From Thiotrichales bacterium 19S9-11 (lineage in GTDB: Bacteria; Pseudomonadota; Gammaproteobacteria; Francisellales; Francisellaceae): a stretch of DNA of 64,000 bases. Shown piece by piece: positions 39,510 through 47,728 of the stretch. The translations under genes and the position numbers were made by a program. The first letter of the stretch is position 1. Every line of letters begins with the position of its first letter. Location: NCBI GenBank assembly GCA_021713395.1, contig JAKJJT010000004.1, positions 62,001 to 126,000 on the forward strand. The letters run 5' to 3'. The notes beneath the pieces are model-generated. The model had not been told where the DNA came from. It made no database searches and saw only the letters and a list, made by a program, of their open reading frames with translations.

Positions 39510-40625
39510 ATGAAAATATTGTTAATATCTGATCAAATGATTAATAGCGACCATTCAGCTGTTGAAGGATTATTTTATAAAGCATTAAACAAAAAAATTA
39601 CAGCAGATATTGTTTATATTGATCAAAATGCTAATGAAGCTTATCAGTTAGAATCACATAAGATAGCCATATCCAAAAAAGCTAAGCGTGTAGGTATTAT
39701 CAATGAGCTTCAATTTTTAGTTGATTTAACTAGCTATGATTATGTGATCGTTCGTAATTATTTCCAAGTATTAAAACAGTTACTACCTTATTGTAAAAAG
39801 CAATCGATAAAAATAGGTTTTTGGGAGTCTTTCCCGCATAACTATCGAAGATTTGAAGAAGCAAAACTAACTAATAAATCAGTTTTGAGAAAATCACTAG
39901 AATGGTTTTTAAAATATAGAATGCAAAAAAAGCTAATTTCACAATGTGACTTTTATTTACCTATTTCAAAAAAACTAAAAGATGACTTCTATGCGGATAT
40001 CAATATGAGGAGTTATCCACTATCATTAGGTGTGGATATGGAAATTATGCCTCATACAGATCAAAAAAAATTAAGTGAAAATACAGACACTAAAAAGTTT
40101 ATTTATATTGGAACAATTGATCAATTAAGAGATTTTCATCTTATTTTAAATGCATTTATGCAAGTTGAAGAAAACTACCAGTTATTTATCTATACGCCTA
40201 GTAATAATAGTTATACTGATGATTTAAAAAAGCTCAGCAGCCATAATGCTAAAATCTGCTGGTGTAAGCCTTTAAAGCGACAAGCATTGTTTAAAGAGTT
40301 ATTAAAAGCAGATATCGCAGTTGGTATATTTCCTGAAACAAAAACATACCGCAGTGCATCTCCAACCAAAACGATTGAATATTATGCGCTTGGTTTGCCA
40401 GCATTATTAAACCATATCCCAGAGTATGATTTATTATTTAATGAAAAAAGCGCCATTTTTTGTGACTTTAATGAAAGTAGTATCAAAGATGCCATTAAGA
40501 AAGCAATAGATATGCCAAAAGAGCAATTACTTGCAATGGGCAATCAGGGACGAAAGCTTATCTTAGAAAAACGTGCTTATGATCAGATGGTAGCACCGCT
40601 TTTAGATTTTTTACGTTCAGTCTAG
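39510..40625 (+). CDS. Glycosyltransferase, GT4-like
   Basis: 371 residues. Poorly conserved N-terminal half, then a GT-B C-terminal half with KKFIYIGTIDQLRDFHLILNAF, the loop FPETKTYRSASPTKTIEYYALGLPALLN (matching the E-x7-E donor site) and a C-terminal helix. Divergent from the glycan operon on the other strand with about 110 bases between. It ends head-on with the aromatic permease gene, with no base between the stops. Confidence 0.8.
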   Translation: MKILLISDQMINSDHSAVEGLFYKALNKKITADIVYIDQNANEAYQLESHKIAISKKAKRVGIINELQFLVDLTSYDYVIVRNYFQVLKQLLPYCKKQSIKIGFWESFPHNYRRFEEAKLTNKSVLRKSLEWFLKYRMQKKLISQCDFYLPISKKLKDDFYADINMRSYPLSLGVDMEIMPHTDQKKLSENTDTKKFIYIGTIDQLRDFHLILNAFMQVEENYQLFIYTPSNNSYTDDLKKLSSHNAKICWCKPLKRQALFKELLKADIAVGIFPETKTYRSASPTKTIEYYALGLPALLNHIPEYDLLFNEKSAIFCDFNESSIKDAIKKAIDMPKEQLLAMGNQGRKLILEKRAYDQMVAPLLDFLRSV

Positions 40626-41849
40626 TTATTTTAATACAGCTAACCAACCAAAGTCTGTTGCTACTTGTAATAGAATGATTGATATACCAGAAAAGAAAAT
40701 AAGAATTAATAATAAACGACTAAGTATTGTGAGTTTATTTTGGGATTTTCTTACCTTCCAAGCCATTAAAGCAGGAATGCTAACTAAAATAATAGCGACA
40801 AAAATACTTGCATAACCAAGTGCACTTTTAAATCCATCAGGGTAGTAAATTGCATAAAGCCAGGCAGGTAAAAATGTAATGATAAATGCAAATAAGCGAT
40901 GGCTGTGAGGTTTTGTTTTAAGTCGATAGGTATCTTGATTAAAGTTATAAAGCCCAAGTGTTACACCTAAAAATGAAGTGGTCAGTGCAATATTTGTAAA
41001 TGCATTAATAAAAGCAGTCACTTGTGGTACATTTAGATAAACAGCGATTGTAGAGACAAAATCATCTAGTCGGTTACCACTGGCTGCAATCTGTTGATAG
41101 CCATGATCACCATAAAGTGGAATAGCACCAAGAGATATGACGTTCCAGACTAAATAAATAACTAAAGGGATGGTGCTGCCAATAATTGTTGCTCGATAGA
41201 TTTTCTTACGATCTGATTTTAAGTAAGTACGAACAGTTGGTAGAATATGATGAAAGCCAAATGATGTTAATAAAATAGGAAAAGCAGCCCAGATATAAGG
41301 CGTGCCTTTATTTTCAGCAATTAAATTTTCAATTGATAAATGAGGAGCAATAAAAAAAACTAAACCGATAAAGGTAATGGCCTTAAATACAAGTAGTACT
41401 TTATTAAGCTGATCAACCGTACGAGTACCAAAATAGACAAATGCGCCGAGTACAACAACAAACAATAGAGCATTTAGTTTTACACCTAAACTAATGCCTA
41501 TATACGACAGTAATAAGCCTAGTAATGAAGCACCACCTGTTGTATAGGCAGCTGATAGTGAATAGAGTAATAAAAGAAAAGAGATAAAAGTGATAAACTG
41601 ACCAAATCTTCCCAGTGTATAGTAGGCCATATTACTGAAATTAGTGCCATCTTGATAGGCTAAGTTAACCTCATTGATTAAAAAGGCTGTAGTAGTCATT
41701 AGAAGCCAAACAGCGATAAGTAAAAAAATTGAGGTTGCAAAGCCGCTAGCGGCGGTGACAAGTGGAATAGAGAGCATACCAGCACCAATACAAGTACCAG
41801 TAATAATTAATGCACCACCAAATTCACGAGAAAAGAGATATCGAGTCAT
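40626..41849 (-). CDS. Aromatic amino-acid permease (HAAAP/TyrP-like)
   Basis: 407 residues from the ATG at 41849 (AGGT just upstream; a GTG at 41870 is in frame but poorly placed). About eleven membrane helices. The start GGALIITGTCIGAGMLSIPLVTAASGF is the hydroxy/aromatic amino-acid permease signature, and LLTSFGFHHILPTVRTYL is the matching helix 5-6 region. Members import tyrosine, tryptophan or phenylalanine with protons. It lies next to the fah-hmgA-maiA-hpd operon, 41 bases downstream of fah on the same strand, so it likely feeds that pathway. A paralogue is at 52234. Confidence 0.9.
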   Translation of the reverse strand: MTRYLFSREFGGALIITGTCIGAGMLSIPLVTAASGFATSIFLLIAVWLLMTTTAFLINEVNLAYQDGTNFSNMAYYTLGRFGQFITFISFLLLLYSLSAAYTTGGASLLGLLLSYIGISLGVKLNALLFVVVLGAFVYFGTRTVDQLNKVLLVFKAITFIGLVFFIAPHLSIENLIAENKGTPYIWAAFPILLTSFGFHHILPTVRTYLKSDRKKIYRATIIGSTIPLVIYLVWNVISLGAIPLYGDHGYQQIAASGNRLDDFVSTIAVYLNVPQVTAFINAFTNIALTTSFLGVTLGLYNFNQDTYRLKTKPHSHRLFAFIITFLPAWLYAIYYPDGFKSALGYASIFVAIILVSIPALMAWKVRKSQNKLTILSRLLLILIFFSGISIILLQVATDFGWLAVLK

Positions 41850-41890
41850 ATAGTTACCTATGTGTAACACAGCTTTTCGCTGTATTTTTA

Positions 41891-43210
41891 TTATGCTGTT
41901 TCAGCTTGTTTTGTTGTTGATTTTTCAGTTGTTATATCTAATGCGGGCAATACGGTACCACTAACTTCACCAAAACCAATGCGATAAGACTCATTTTGGC
42001 AATAACCTTTAATGATAGCGGTGTCGCCATCTTTAAGGAAGGTTCTTTCAGTTTGACCATCTAATTTTATTGCTTGTTTACCACCAAAGGTAAGCTCAAT
42101 TAGGCTGCCATAACTATCTTCAGAGTTACCACTAATTGTACCTGAGGCTAATAAGTCACCTGTTTGCATTGGACAGCCATTAACGCTATGGTGTGCAACT
42201 TGTTGAGTAAAGTCCCAGTACATTGATTTAAAGTTCATTTGAGCAACTGTTTTAGGCTTAACCATATCTTCAGTTTTTAAAGCAAGCTCTAGATTTAGAT
42301 CAACTGCCCAGTCAGCATGACGTTTTAAGTAAGGCAATACCTCAGGTGATTGTTCTGGGCTTCTTGTTCTAAATGGTTCTAATGCATCTAATGTAATGAC
42401 CCAAGGAGAAATTGAGGTGCAAAAGTTCTTACCTAAAAATGGGCCTAGGGGAACATATTCCCACTTTTGAATATCTCTGGCGCTCCAATCATTAACTAAT
42501 ACCATACCAAAAACGTGCTCAGGTGCGTTATTTGTTGTGATTTGCTCACCATGAGTGCTTGAATTGCCAATAAAGTAGCCAACTTCAACTTCAACATCTA
42601 GCCCTCGACACGCACCATAGCTTGGAGCATCTTCATTTGGTTTTAGCTGACCCAGTGGACGTCTAAAGTTTGTTCCACTAACAACAATACTACCAGCACG
42701 CCCATCATAGGCGACAGGCATATGACGCCAGTTAGGTAAAAGAGGGTTATCTTTATCTCTAAAAAGCTTGCCAATATTCGAGGCATGCTCAATTGATGAG
42801 TAAAAGTCAGTATAACCACCAATTTTTACAGGTAAATGCAATGTTACTTCATTTGCTGGGATTAATAACTCATTTTTTAAATTTTGATTTTGTTGAATTG
42901 TGAAATTATCATGTCTGAGCAGACGGCTGATAGCATTTCGTAATTCAGTAATTTTTGAGCGTTCTAGTGCCATTAAATCATTCAAATAAGGTTGATTAAA
43001 GAGTGATGCATCAAGTGATTGATCTGTGAAAAGCTTATGCATAAATCCAGCATAAAGATCAAAAACATAGTCACCGATAGCAACACCAATACGTTTTTGT
43101 GGGTTTTGATTATCACTAAAAATACCAAAAGGTAAATTTTGAATGGGAAAGTCATGCTTGTTAGGGACTGTAATAAATGAAGTAAGATTTGGATTATTTG
43201 CTTCGATCAT
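41891..43210 (-). CDS. fahA: Fumarylacetoacetase
   Basis: 439 residues, normal length. SH3-like N-terminal domain (FPIQNLPFGIFSD, IGVAIGDYVFDL), then the metal-dependent hydrolase core: FYSSIEHASNIGKLFRD (catalytic His), NWRHMPVAYDGRAGSIVVSGT, LDVEVEVGYFIG (metal Glu), LVNDWSARDIQKWEYVPLGPFLGKNF and GDLLASGTISG. It splits fumarylacetoacetate into fumarate and acetoacetate, the last step of tyrosine breakdown. Confidence 0.97.
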   Translation of the reverse strand: MIEANNPNLTSFITVPNKHDFPIQNLPFGIFSDNQNPQKRIGVAIGDYVFDLYAGFMHKLFTDQSLDASLFNQPYLNDLMALERSKITELRNAISRLLRHDNFTIQQNQNLKNELLIPANEVTLHLPVKIGGYTDFYSSIEHASNIGKLFRDKDNPLLPNWRHMPVAYDGRAGSIVVSGTNFRRPLGQLKPNEDAPSYGACRGLDVEVEVGYFIGNSSTHGEQITTNNAPEHVFGMVLVNDWSARDIQKWEYVPLGPFLGKNFCTSISPWVITLDALEPFRTRSPEQSPEVLPYLKRHADWAVDLNLELALKTEDMVKPKTVAQMNFKSMYWDFTQQVAHHSVNGCPMQTGDLLASGTISGNSEDSYGSLIELTFGGKQAIKLDGQTERTFLKDGDTAIIKGYCQNESYRIGFGEVSGTVLPALDITTEKSTTKQAETA

Positions 43211-43252
43211 TTTTAAATATCCTTTGAAGATTGATAGGTTGCTTGCTATTGG

Positions 43253-44545
43253 CTATGCTTTGGTTGGTTCAGTTTGCTTAAAGTAAGTTTCTAGTTCACG
43301 CCAACAGTTTAAGTAATCTCTTTGACGAAATGAAGCATTAAAAGCATATTCTGTAATTTGCCAGATGGCGTTTGACTCAAACATAAAGGCAAGTGTATTT
43401 TTATAGCGCTGTGGTTTCTCATCACAGTTTGATGCTTTTTCAAAAACATCAGCATCAACACCATGACCACTCATCGTATTATGTAGACTAAAGCCACCTG
43501 GTACAAAGCCAATTTCTTTAGCATCATATTGACCAAAAATAAGTCCCATAAATTCACTCATGATATTTCTGTGATAGTAGGGTGGTCTAAATGTATTTTC
43601 TTGCGCCATCCAACGTTCTGGAAAGATAACAAAGTCAATATTTGCGGTACCCACTTTTGTTGAAGGCGCTGTTAATACGGTAAATATACTTGGATCAGCA
43701 TGATCTTTTAATACCGTGTTCATTGGTGTAAATAAGGATAGGTCATACTTATAAGGTGCACAATTACCATGCCAAGCAACAACATCAAGTGGAGAGTGTT
43801 GAATACTCATTTGCCATAGATGGCCTTGAAACTTGGTATAAAGTATCAAGTCACCACTTTTTTCTTCATAAGTGGCATTAGGTGTTAAAAAGTGGCGTTC
43901 TTCTGCCAACCCATTCGCACCAATTGGGCCTCTCTCTGGTAAAAAGAATGAGTTTGTTTGTATTTCACAAATATAACCGCGCGCAAGCATTTCATTTAAC
44001 TGAACTTGAAAGCGAATACCACGAGGAATCACAGTGATTTCTCCAGGTGCAACTTTATAAGTGCCAAGTTCTGTTTTAAATGTAATTGTTCCAAACTGTG
44101 GCACAACTAGCCAATCACCGTCAGCATTATAAAAGTATTCATCTTCCATTGATGTATTTGCATTATAAAGATGGATGCAGGCAGAATCATTATAGGCGAT
44201 TGTTACTAACGATGAAAAAAATGTTGCTGGCTTTTCAGGCTCAGGCTGTGGAGACCAACGCATCTGATCAGGGGGCGTAATTAGATTATCTGGATTTTTA
44301 GAATCTCGTACTAGATGGTTAATAATGCGACTAGCAGGAGATGTGTTAATAACAGAAGGACGGATACGATAAAGCCAGCTGTTAAAATTTTGATGTCTTA
44401 ATGCAGTAAAAGCACTGTTGTTAATTTGTTCAGCATATAAACCTAAAGGTGCTTTTTGAGGTGAGTTTCGATCTTTTGGCAATGCACCTGGTATGCTTTC
44501 TGATTCAAAATAGTTGTGAAATCCACTTTGGTATTGATTAGGCAT
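43253..44545 (-). CDS. hmgA: Homogentisate 1,2-dioxygenase
   Basis: 430 residues from the ATG at 44545 (GGAG seven bases upstream; an in-frame ATG at 44566 lies inside the maiA end and is not favoured). Cupin-fold enzyme; the Fe-binding residues occur in the C-terminal half around RPPYYHRNIMSEFMGLIFGQYDAK and FSLHNTMSGHGVDAD. It opens the homogentisate ring to maleylacetoacetate with O2. Loss in relatives gives pyomelanin. Between maiA and fah in the operon. Confidence 0.97.
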   Translation of the reverse strand: MPNQYQSGFHNYFESESIPGALPKDRNSPQKAPLGLYAEQINNSAFTALRHQNFNSWLYRIRPSVINTSPASRIINHLVRDSKNPDNLITPPDQMRWSPQPEPEKPATFFSSLVTIAYNDSACIHLYNANTSMEDEYFYNADGDWLVVPQFGTITFKTELGTYKVAPGEITVIPRGIRFQVQLNEMLARGYICEIQTNSFFLPERGPIGANGLAEERHFLTPNATYEEKSGDLILYTKFQGHLWQMSIQHSPLDVVAWHGNCAPYKYDLSLFTPMNTVLKDHADPSIFTVLTAPSTKVGTANIDFVIFPERWMAQENTFRPPYYHRNIMSEFMGLIFGQYDAKEIGFVPGGFSLHNTMSGHGVDADVFEKASNCDEKPQRYKNTLAFMFESNAIWQITEYAFNASFRQRDYLNCWRELETYFKQTEPTKA

Positions 44546-44562
44546 AATGAGCTCCGAATTTG

Positions 44563-45192
44563 TCAATGAACTTGAGGTGACGCTTTTTGAAAGGCATCTA
44601 ATTGATTACATGCGTTATAAATTTCTAAAATGAGTGGGTATTTTTCCATTGCGAGATTAAAGCGTATCGCATTATAGACTTGGGGAATTAAATAAATATC
44701 AGCAAGAGAGATATCATTACCAAAAGAAAAAGAACCTTTGGATGATGCAAGTTGTAATTCAATTGCTTGAAATCCTTGTTCTATCCAGTGATGATACCAA
44801 CTTAGTTTTTGTTGTTCATCTATTTGAAATTCATCTTTTAAATAGTTTAAGACAGATAAGTTATTTAAAGGATGTACATCACAAGCAATGATATTTATAA
44901 AGCTTAAAATTTTGTATTTATTTTTTGAGTCATCAGGTAATAGTCGTGGTTTAGGATATTGATCCTCAAGATACTGTAAAATAGCAGTTGATTGTGTTAA
45001 TACCAAATCATCATCAACTAAGGTTGGTACGCGTTGTTGTGGGTTAAGTCTGGTATAATCTTCATGATACTGCTGGCCACCATCTCTTATCAAATGAACT
45101 TCTTCAAGTTCATAAGGTATTTTTTTTAACTCCAATGCAATTCGTACGCGATAGGAAGCAGAGGAGCGAAAATAATCATAAAGCTTGATCAT
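44563..45192 (-). CDS. maiA: Maleylacetoacetate isomerase (zeta-class GST)
   Basis: 209 residues. Thioredoxin-fold N-terminus with the catalytic Ser pair in YDYFRSSASYRVRIALELKKIPYE, glutathione-site LNPQQRVPTLVDDDLVLTQSTAILQYLEDQYP, then the helical C-terminal domain. It isomerises maleylacetoacetate to fumarylacetoacetate with glutathione. Its ATG overlaps the hpd stop by four bases, so translation is coupled. Confidence 0.96.
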   Translation of the reverse strand: MIKLYDYFRSSASYRVRIALELKKIPYELEEVHLIRDGGQQYHEDYTRLNPQQRVPTLVDDDLVLTQSTAILQYLEDQYPKPRLLPDDSKNKYKILSFINIIACDVHPLNNLSVLNYLKDEFQIDEQQKLSWYHHWIEQGFQAIELQLASSKGSFSFGNDISLADIYLIPQVYNAIRFNLAMEKYPLILEIYNACNQLDAFQKASPQVH

Positions 45193-46259
45193 TTTTCATT
45201 GTCCTCTAAAACACCGCGCTCGATTTGATCTAACTCAATTGAGTCAAATAATGCTTGGAAGTTACCTTCACCAAAACCTTCATCGCCTTTACGTTGGATA
45301 ATTTCAAAAAAGACAGGTCCAATCACAGTTTGGGTGAAAATTTGCAATAAAATACCACCATCTTTGGTTGGTGCACCATCAATTAAAATGCGGTTTTTTT
45401 GCATACGTTCAAGTGATTCTTCATGGTGAGGCACTCTTTCATGTATTTTTTTATAATAAGTATCTGGTGTAAACATAAAGTCCATACCTTGACTACGTAG
45501 AGTCTCCACTGTCTGGTATATGTCTGATGTTTCTAATGCAATATGCTGAATGCCTTCACCATGGTAATCATTGATAAATTCTTCAATTTGTGATTTATCA
45601 TCAGCTGATTCATTAACAGGAATTCGAATCTTATGACACGGGCTTGTCATTGCTCGACTAAATAATCCAGTTAATTTTCCTTCAATGTCAAAATAGCGAA
45701 TTTCACGGAAATTGAATAGTTTTTCATAAAATCCAGCCCATTTATCCATGTTGCCACGAAAAACATTGTGCGTAACATGATCTAGTGTTTTTAAACCAAC
45801 TTGGTTTTGTTGCATGATTTCATCACTATTAGGCAACTTCTCAAATAAATTGCTATCTAATATATTAGCGTAAGGGGTTAGATATAATCGGGTATCAGCA
45901 ATACCATGAATCAGTTTAATTTGATCATCGTGCCAATCATCTGAAGTACTTTCTACATCATAAGCGCCTTGAGATTTTGTATAATTATATGCATTTTGAG
46001 GATCCTTAACTAAAAAGCCCATACTGCAGACACCACCGCCGTGTGCTTTAGCAAAGCTTTCAGCAAAACCACCTGTTTCTCGATTTAATAGAAAGAAGAT
46101 ATTGTTTTGCTGATAGACTTTAATTTCCTTTTCTTTATGATTAGCAACATGGCTAAACCCTAAAGATTTAAATAATGTAGCAAGAGACTCTGGGTCTGTA
46201 GATGTATACTCTAAAAATGCAAAGCCGTTGGTATTTGCAGGGTTATGAGTGCTTTCCAT
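45189..46259 (-). CDS. hpd: 4-hydroxyphenylpyruvate dioxygenase
   Basis: 356 residues with the two vicinal-oxygen-chelate domains. Iron ligands are in DHVTHNVFRG (first His), HIALETSDI (second His) and FFEIIQRKGDEGFGEGNF (Glu). It converts 4-hydroxyphenylpyruvate to homogentisate. AAAGGAG is well spaced upstream. Thirteen bases after the amino-acid dehydrogenase gene, which could supply the keto acid substrate. Confidence 0.97.
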   Translation of the reverse strand: MESTHNPANTNGFAFLEYTSTDPESLATLFKSLGFSHVANHKEKEIKVYQQNNIFFLLNRETGGFAESFAKAHGGGVCSMGFLVKDPQNAYNYTKSQGAYDVESTSDDWHDDQIKLIHGIADTRLYLTPYANILDSNLFEKLPNSDEIMQQNQVGLKTLDHVTHNVFRGNMDKWAGFYEKLFNFREIRYFDIEGKLTGLFSRAMTSPCHKIRIPVNESADDKSQIEEFINDYHGEGIQHIALETSDIYQTVETLRSQGMDFMFTPDTYYKKIHERVPHHEESLERMQKNRILIDGAPTKDGGILLQIFTQTVIGPVFFEIIQRKGDEGFGEGNFQALFDSIELDQIERGVLEDNEK

Positions 46260-46271
46260 AACGAAACTCCT

Positions 46272-47579
46272 TTAAACAAAATTTGTTTGTGTTTGATTAA
46301 TTTTATCAAGGGCTATTTGATAAAGTGTAGCGGTCATTAATTTACCAGAATTCATAGTGTAAGCTTCTTTCATAAGGTGGTAAATTTCTTGATAAATATC
46401 ATCGAATACTCGCTTTGTTTCACTCTCTGAGATGCTATCAGTTTGACTCATTAGATAATAGAAAGTTCTAGCCATGCCCATATTAGCTAAAAAGTCGGGA
46501 ATAACAGTTAGTTTACGATCTAGTATTTGTGAACATTTACCATAGCAATATTCAGTTTCAACAAATGGATGATTAGCACCACAAGCAATTAAACTTAAGC
46601 CTTGTTTATGCATATTTTCAATGAAGTCTTGTTGATTTAAGTTAGATCCAGCTGCAGGGATAAAAATATCTAATGTTTCAGATGAAATGCCTTGATTAAA
46701 TGCCTTATGATCTAGCAACTTATGATCAAGCTTGGATAGTTTTTTATGTTCTAAAACGTTGAAAATATCAAATTCTGATAATGACTCTTTAAATATCATA
46801 CCACCATCAGAATCAGATAAAGCGATAATTTTTGCGCCTGCTTGGTATAAATACCATAGCGTTGCAGCACCAACATTACCGACGCCTTGGATAAAAATGC
46901 GTTTATCTTTGATTGTGTCGCAATTAAGTTTTAAATAGCTATCAACAGAGGCATAGACGCCATATCCAGTTGTTAACTCAGATAGAGGAATTGTTAGGTT
47001 ATCAGTAAGGTTAACAGGTTGGCGAATCAATTTCATATTCTCATAAGCCTGTTTTTTCTTATTTTCGTCATCTTGAGTCACAGCATGGATAATACCTGCT
47101 TGAGAGTTATTAATACCTAACTCCTTTAGTATGTCATTAATTTTATGAATATCCGTATTTAAATCACTGCCAGTACCATAGCATTCTTTTAGTAAAGGAC
47201 TGATTGCTTTATACCACCTGGCAAGCACTTCATATTTATTTGGATGATTTGGATCAAGTGCAATACCGCTTTTAGCACCGCCAATTGCAGGGCCTGATAA
47301 GGCAAACTTTATTTCCATAATTTTAGCCAACGTAGTTACTTCATCGACTGTCACTGTTTCATGTACTCGAGTGCCACCACCACAAGCATCACCTTTAAGT
47401 GAGTTAATTACTAAATAGCCTTTGGCTTCTGATTGATCATCTTTCCATGTGAAGGTAATTTCAGGTTCTTTTTCAGTATAGGTATGTAGTTGGTTAATAA
47501 TGTTTTGTTGAAAATTTTCTAACTCATTTTTTAAAGAAGACTTAATTGGCATTATTTCAGTCATTTCAATTGTATCCAT
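46272..47579 (-). CDS. Glu/Leu/Phe/Val-type amino-acid dehydrogenase
   Basis: 435 residues. Substrate domain with GDACGGGTRVH, the catalytic-Lys region ALSGPAIGGAKSGIALDPNHP and YGTGSDLNTDI; then a Rossmann domain with IFIQGVGNVGAATLWYL and Asp-rich ALSDSDGG. It oxidatively deaminates an amino acid with NAD(P). The length exceeds leucine dehydrogenases (about 365), with extra residues at the N-terminus and around 165-195. As first gene of the hpd-maiA-hmgA-fah operon, with no aminotransferase present, it likely makes phenylpyruvate or 4-hydroxyphenylpyruvate; this is inference. Three nearby ATGs could start; the first has AAAGGA ten bases away. Confidence 0.82.
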   Translation of the reverse strand: MDTIEMTEIMPIKSSLKNELENFQQNIINQLHTYTEKEPEITFTWKDDQSEAKGYLVINSLKGDACGGGTRVHETVTVDEVTTLAKIMEIKFALSGPAIGGAKSGIALDPNHPNKYEVLARWYKAISPLLKECYGTGSDLNTDIHKINDILKELGINNSQAGIIHAVTQDDENKKKQAYENMKLIRQPVNLTDNLTIPLSELTTGYGVYASVDSYLKLNCDTIKDKRIFIQGVGNVGAATLWYLYQAGAKIIALSDSDGGMIFKESLSEFDIFNVLEHKKLSKLDHKLLDHKAFNQGISSETLDIFIPAAGSNLNQQDFIENMHKQGLSLIACGANHPFVETEYCYGKCSQILDRKLTVIPDFLANMGMARTFYYLMSQTDSISESETKRVFDDIYQEIYHLMKEAYTMNSGKLMTATLYQIALDKINQTQTNFV

Positions 47580-47605
47580 ATGTAAAATCCTTTAAAAATC
47601 CGTTT

Positions 47606-47625
47606 AAGCATTAGGCCTAATGCTT
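47606..47625. promoter_or_regulatory. Perfect 20-base palindrome upstream of the tyrosine-catabolism operon
   Basis: Arms AAGCATTAGG / CCTAATGCTT with no spacer, 27 bases before the dehydrogenase start and about 100 bases before the divergent acyl-CoA synthetase. A perfect two-fold site in a shared promoter region fits a dimeric repressor or activator. No regulator gene lies beside it, and it does not match the TyrR box. Confidence 0.65.
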
Positions 47626-47728
47626 TGGTTAAGATTATGATGTTAAATAGAATTAATTGTTTTGTCGATTGTTTTTTAGCATCATAGTAAGATAGCAAAT
47701 CCAGTATGGATTTTTAGAGTGTATTTTA

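Noticed and set aside
47581-47596. TyrR-type box before the dehydrogenase gene
   Set aside because: TGTAAA and TTTAAA are four bases apart where the TyrR box needs six, and the second half does not match.
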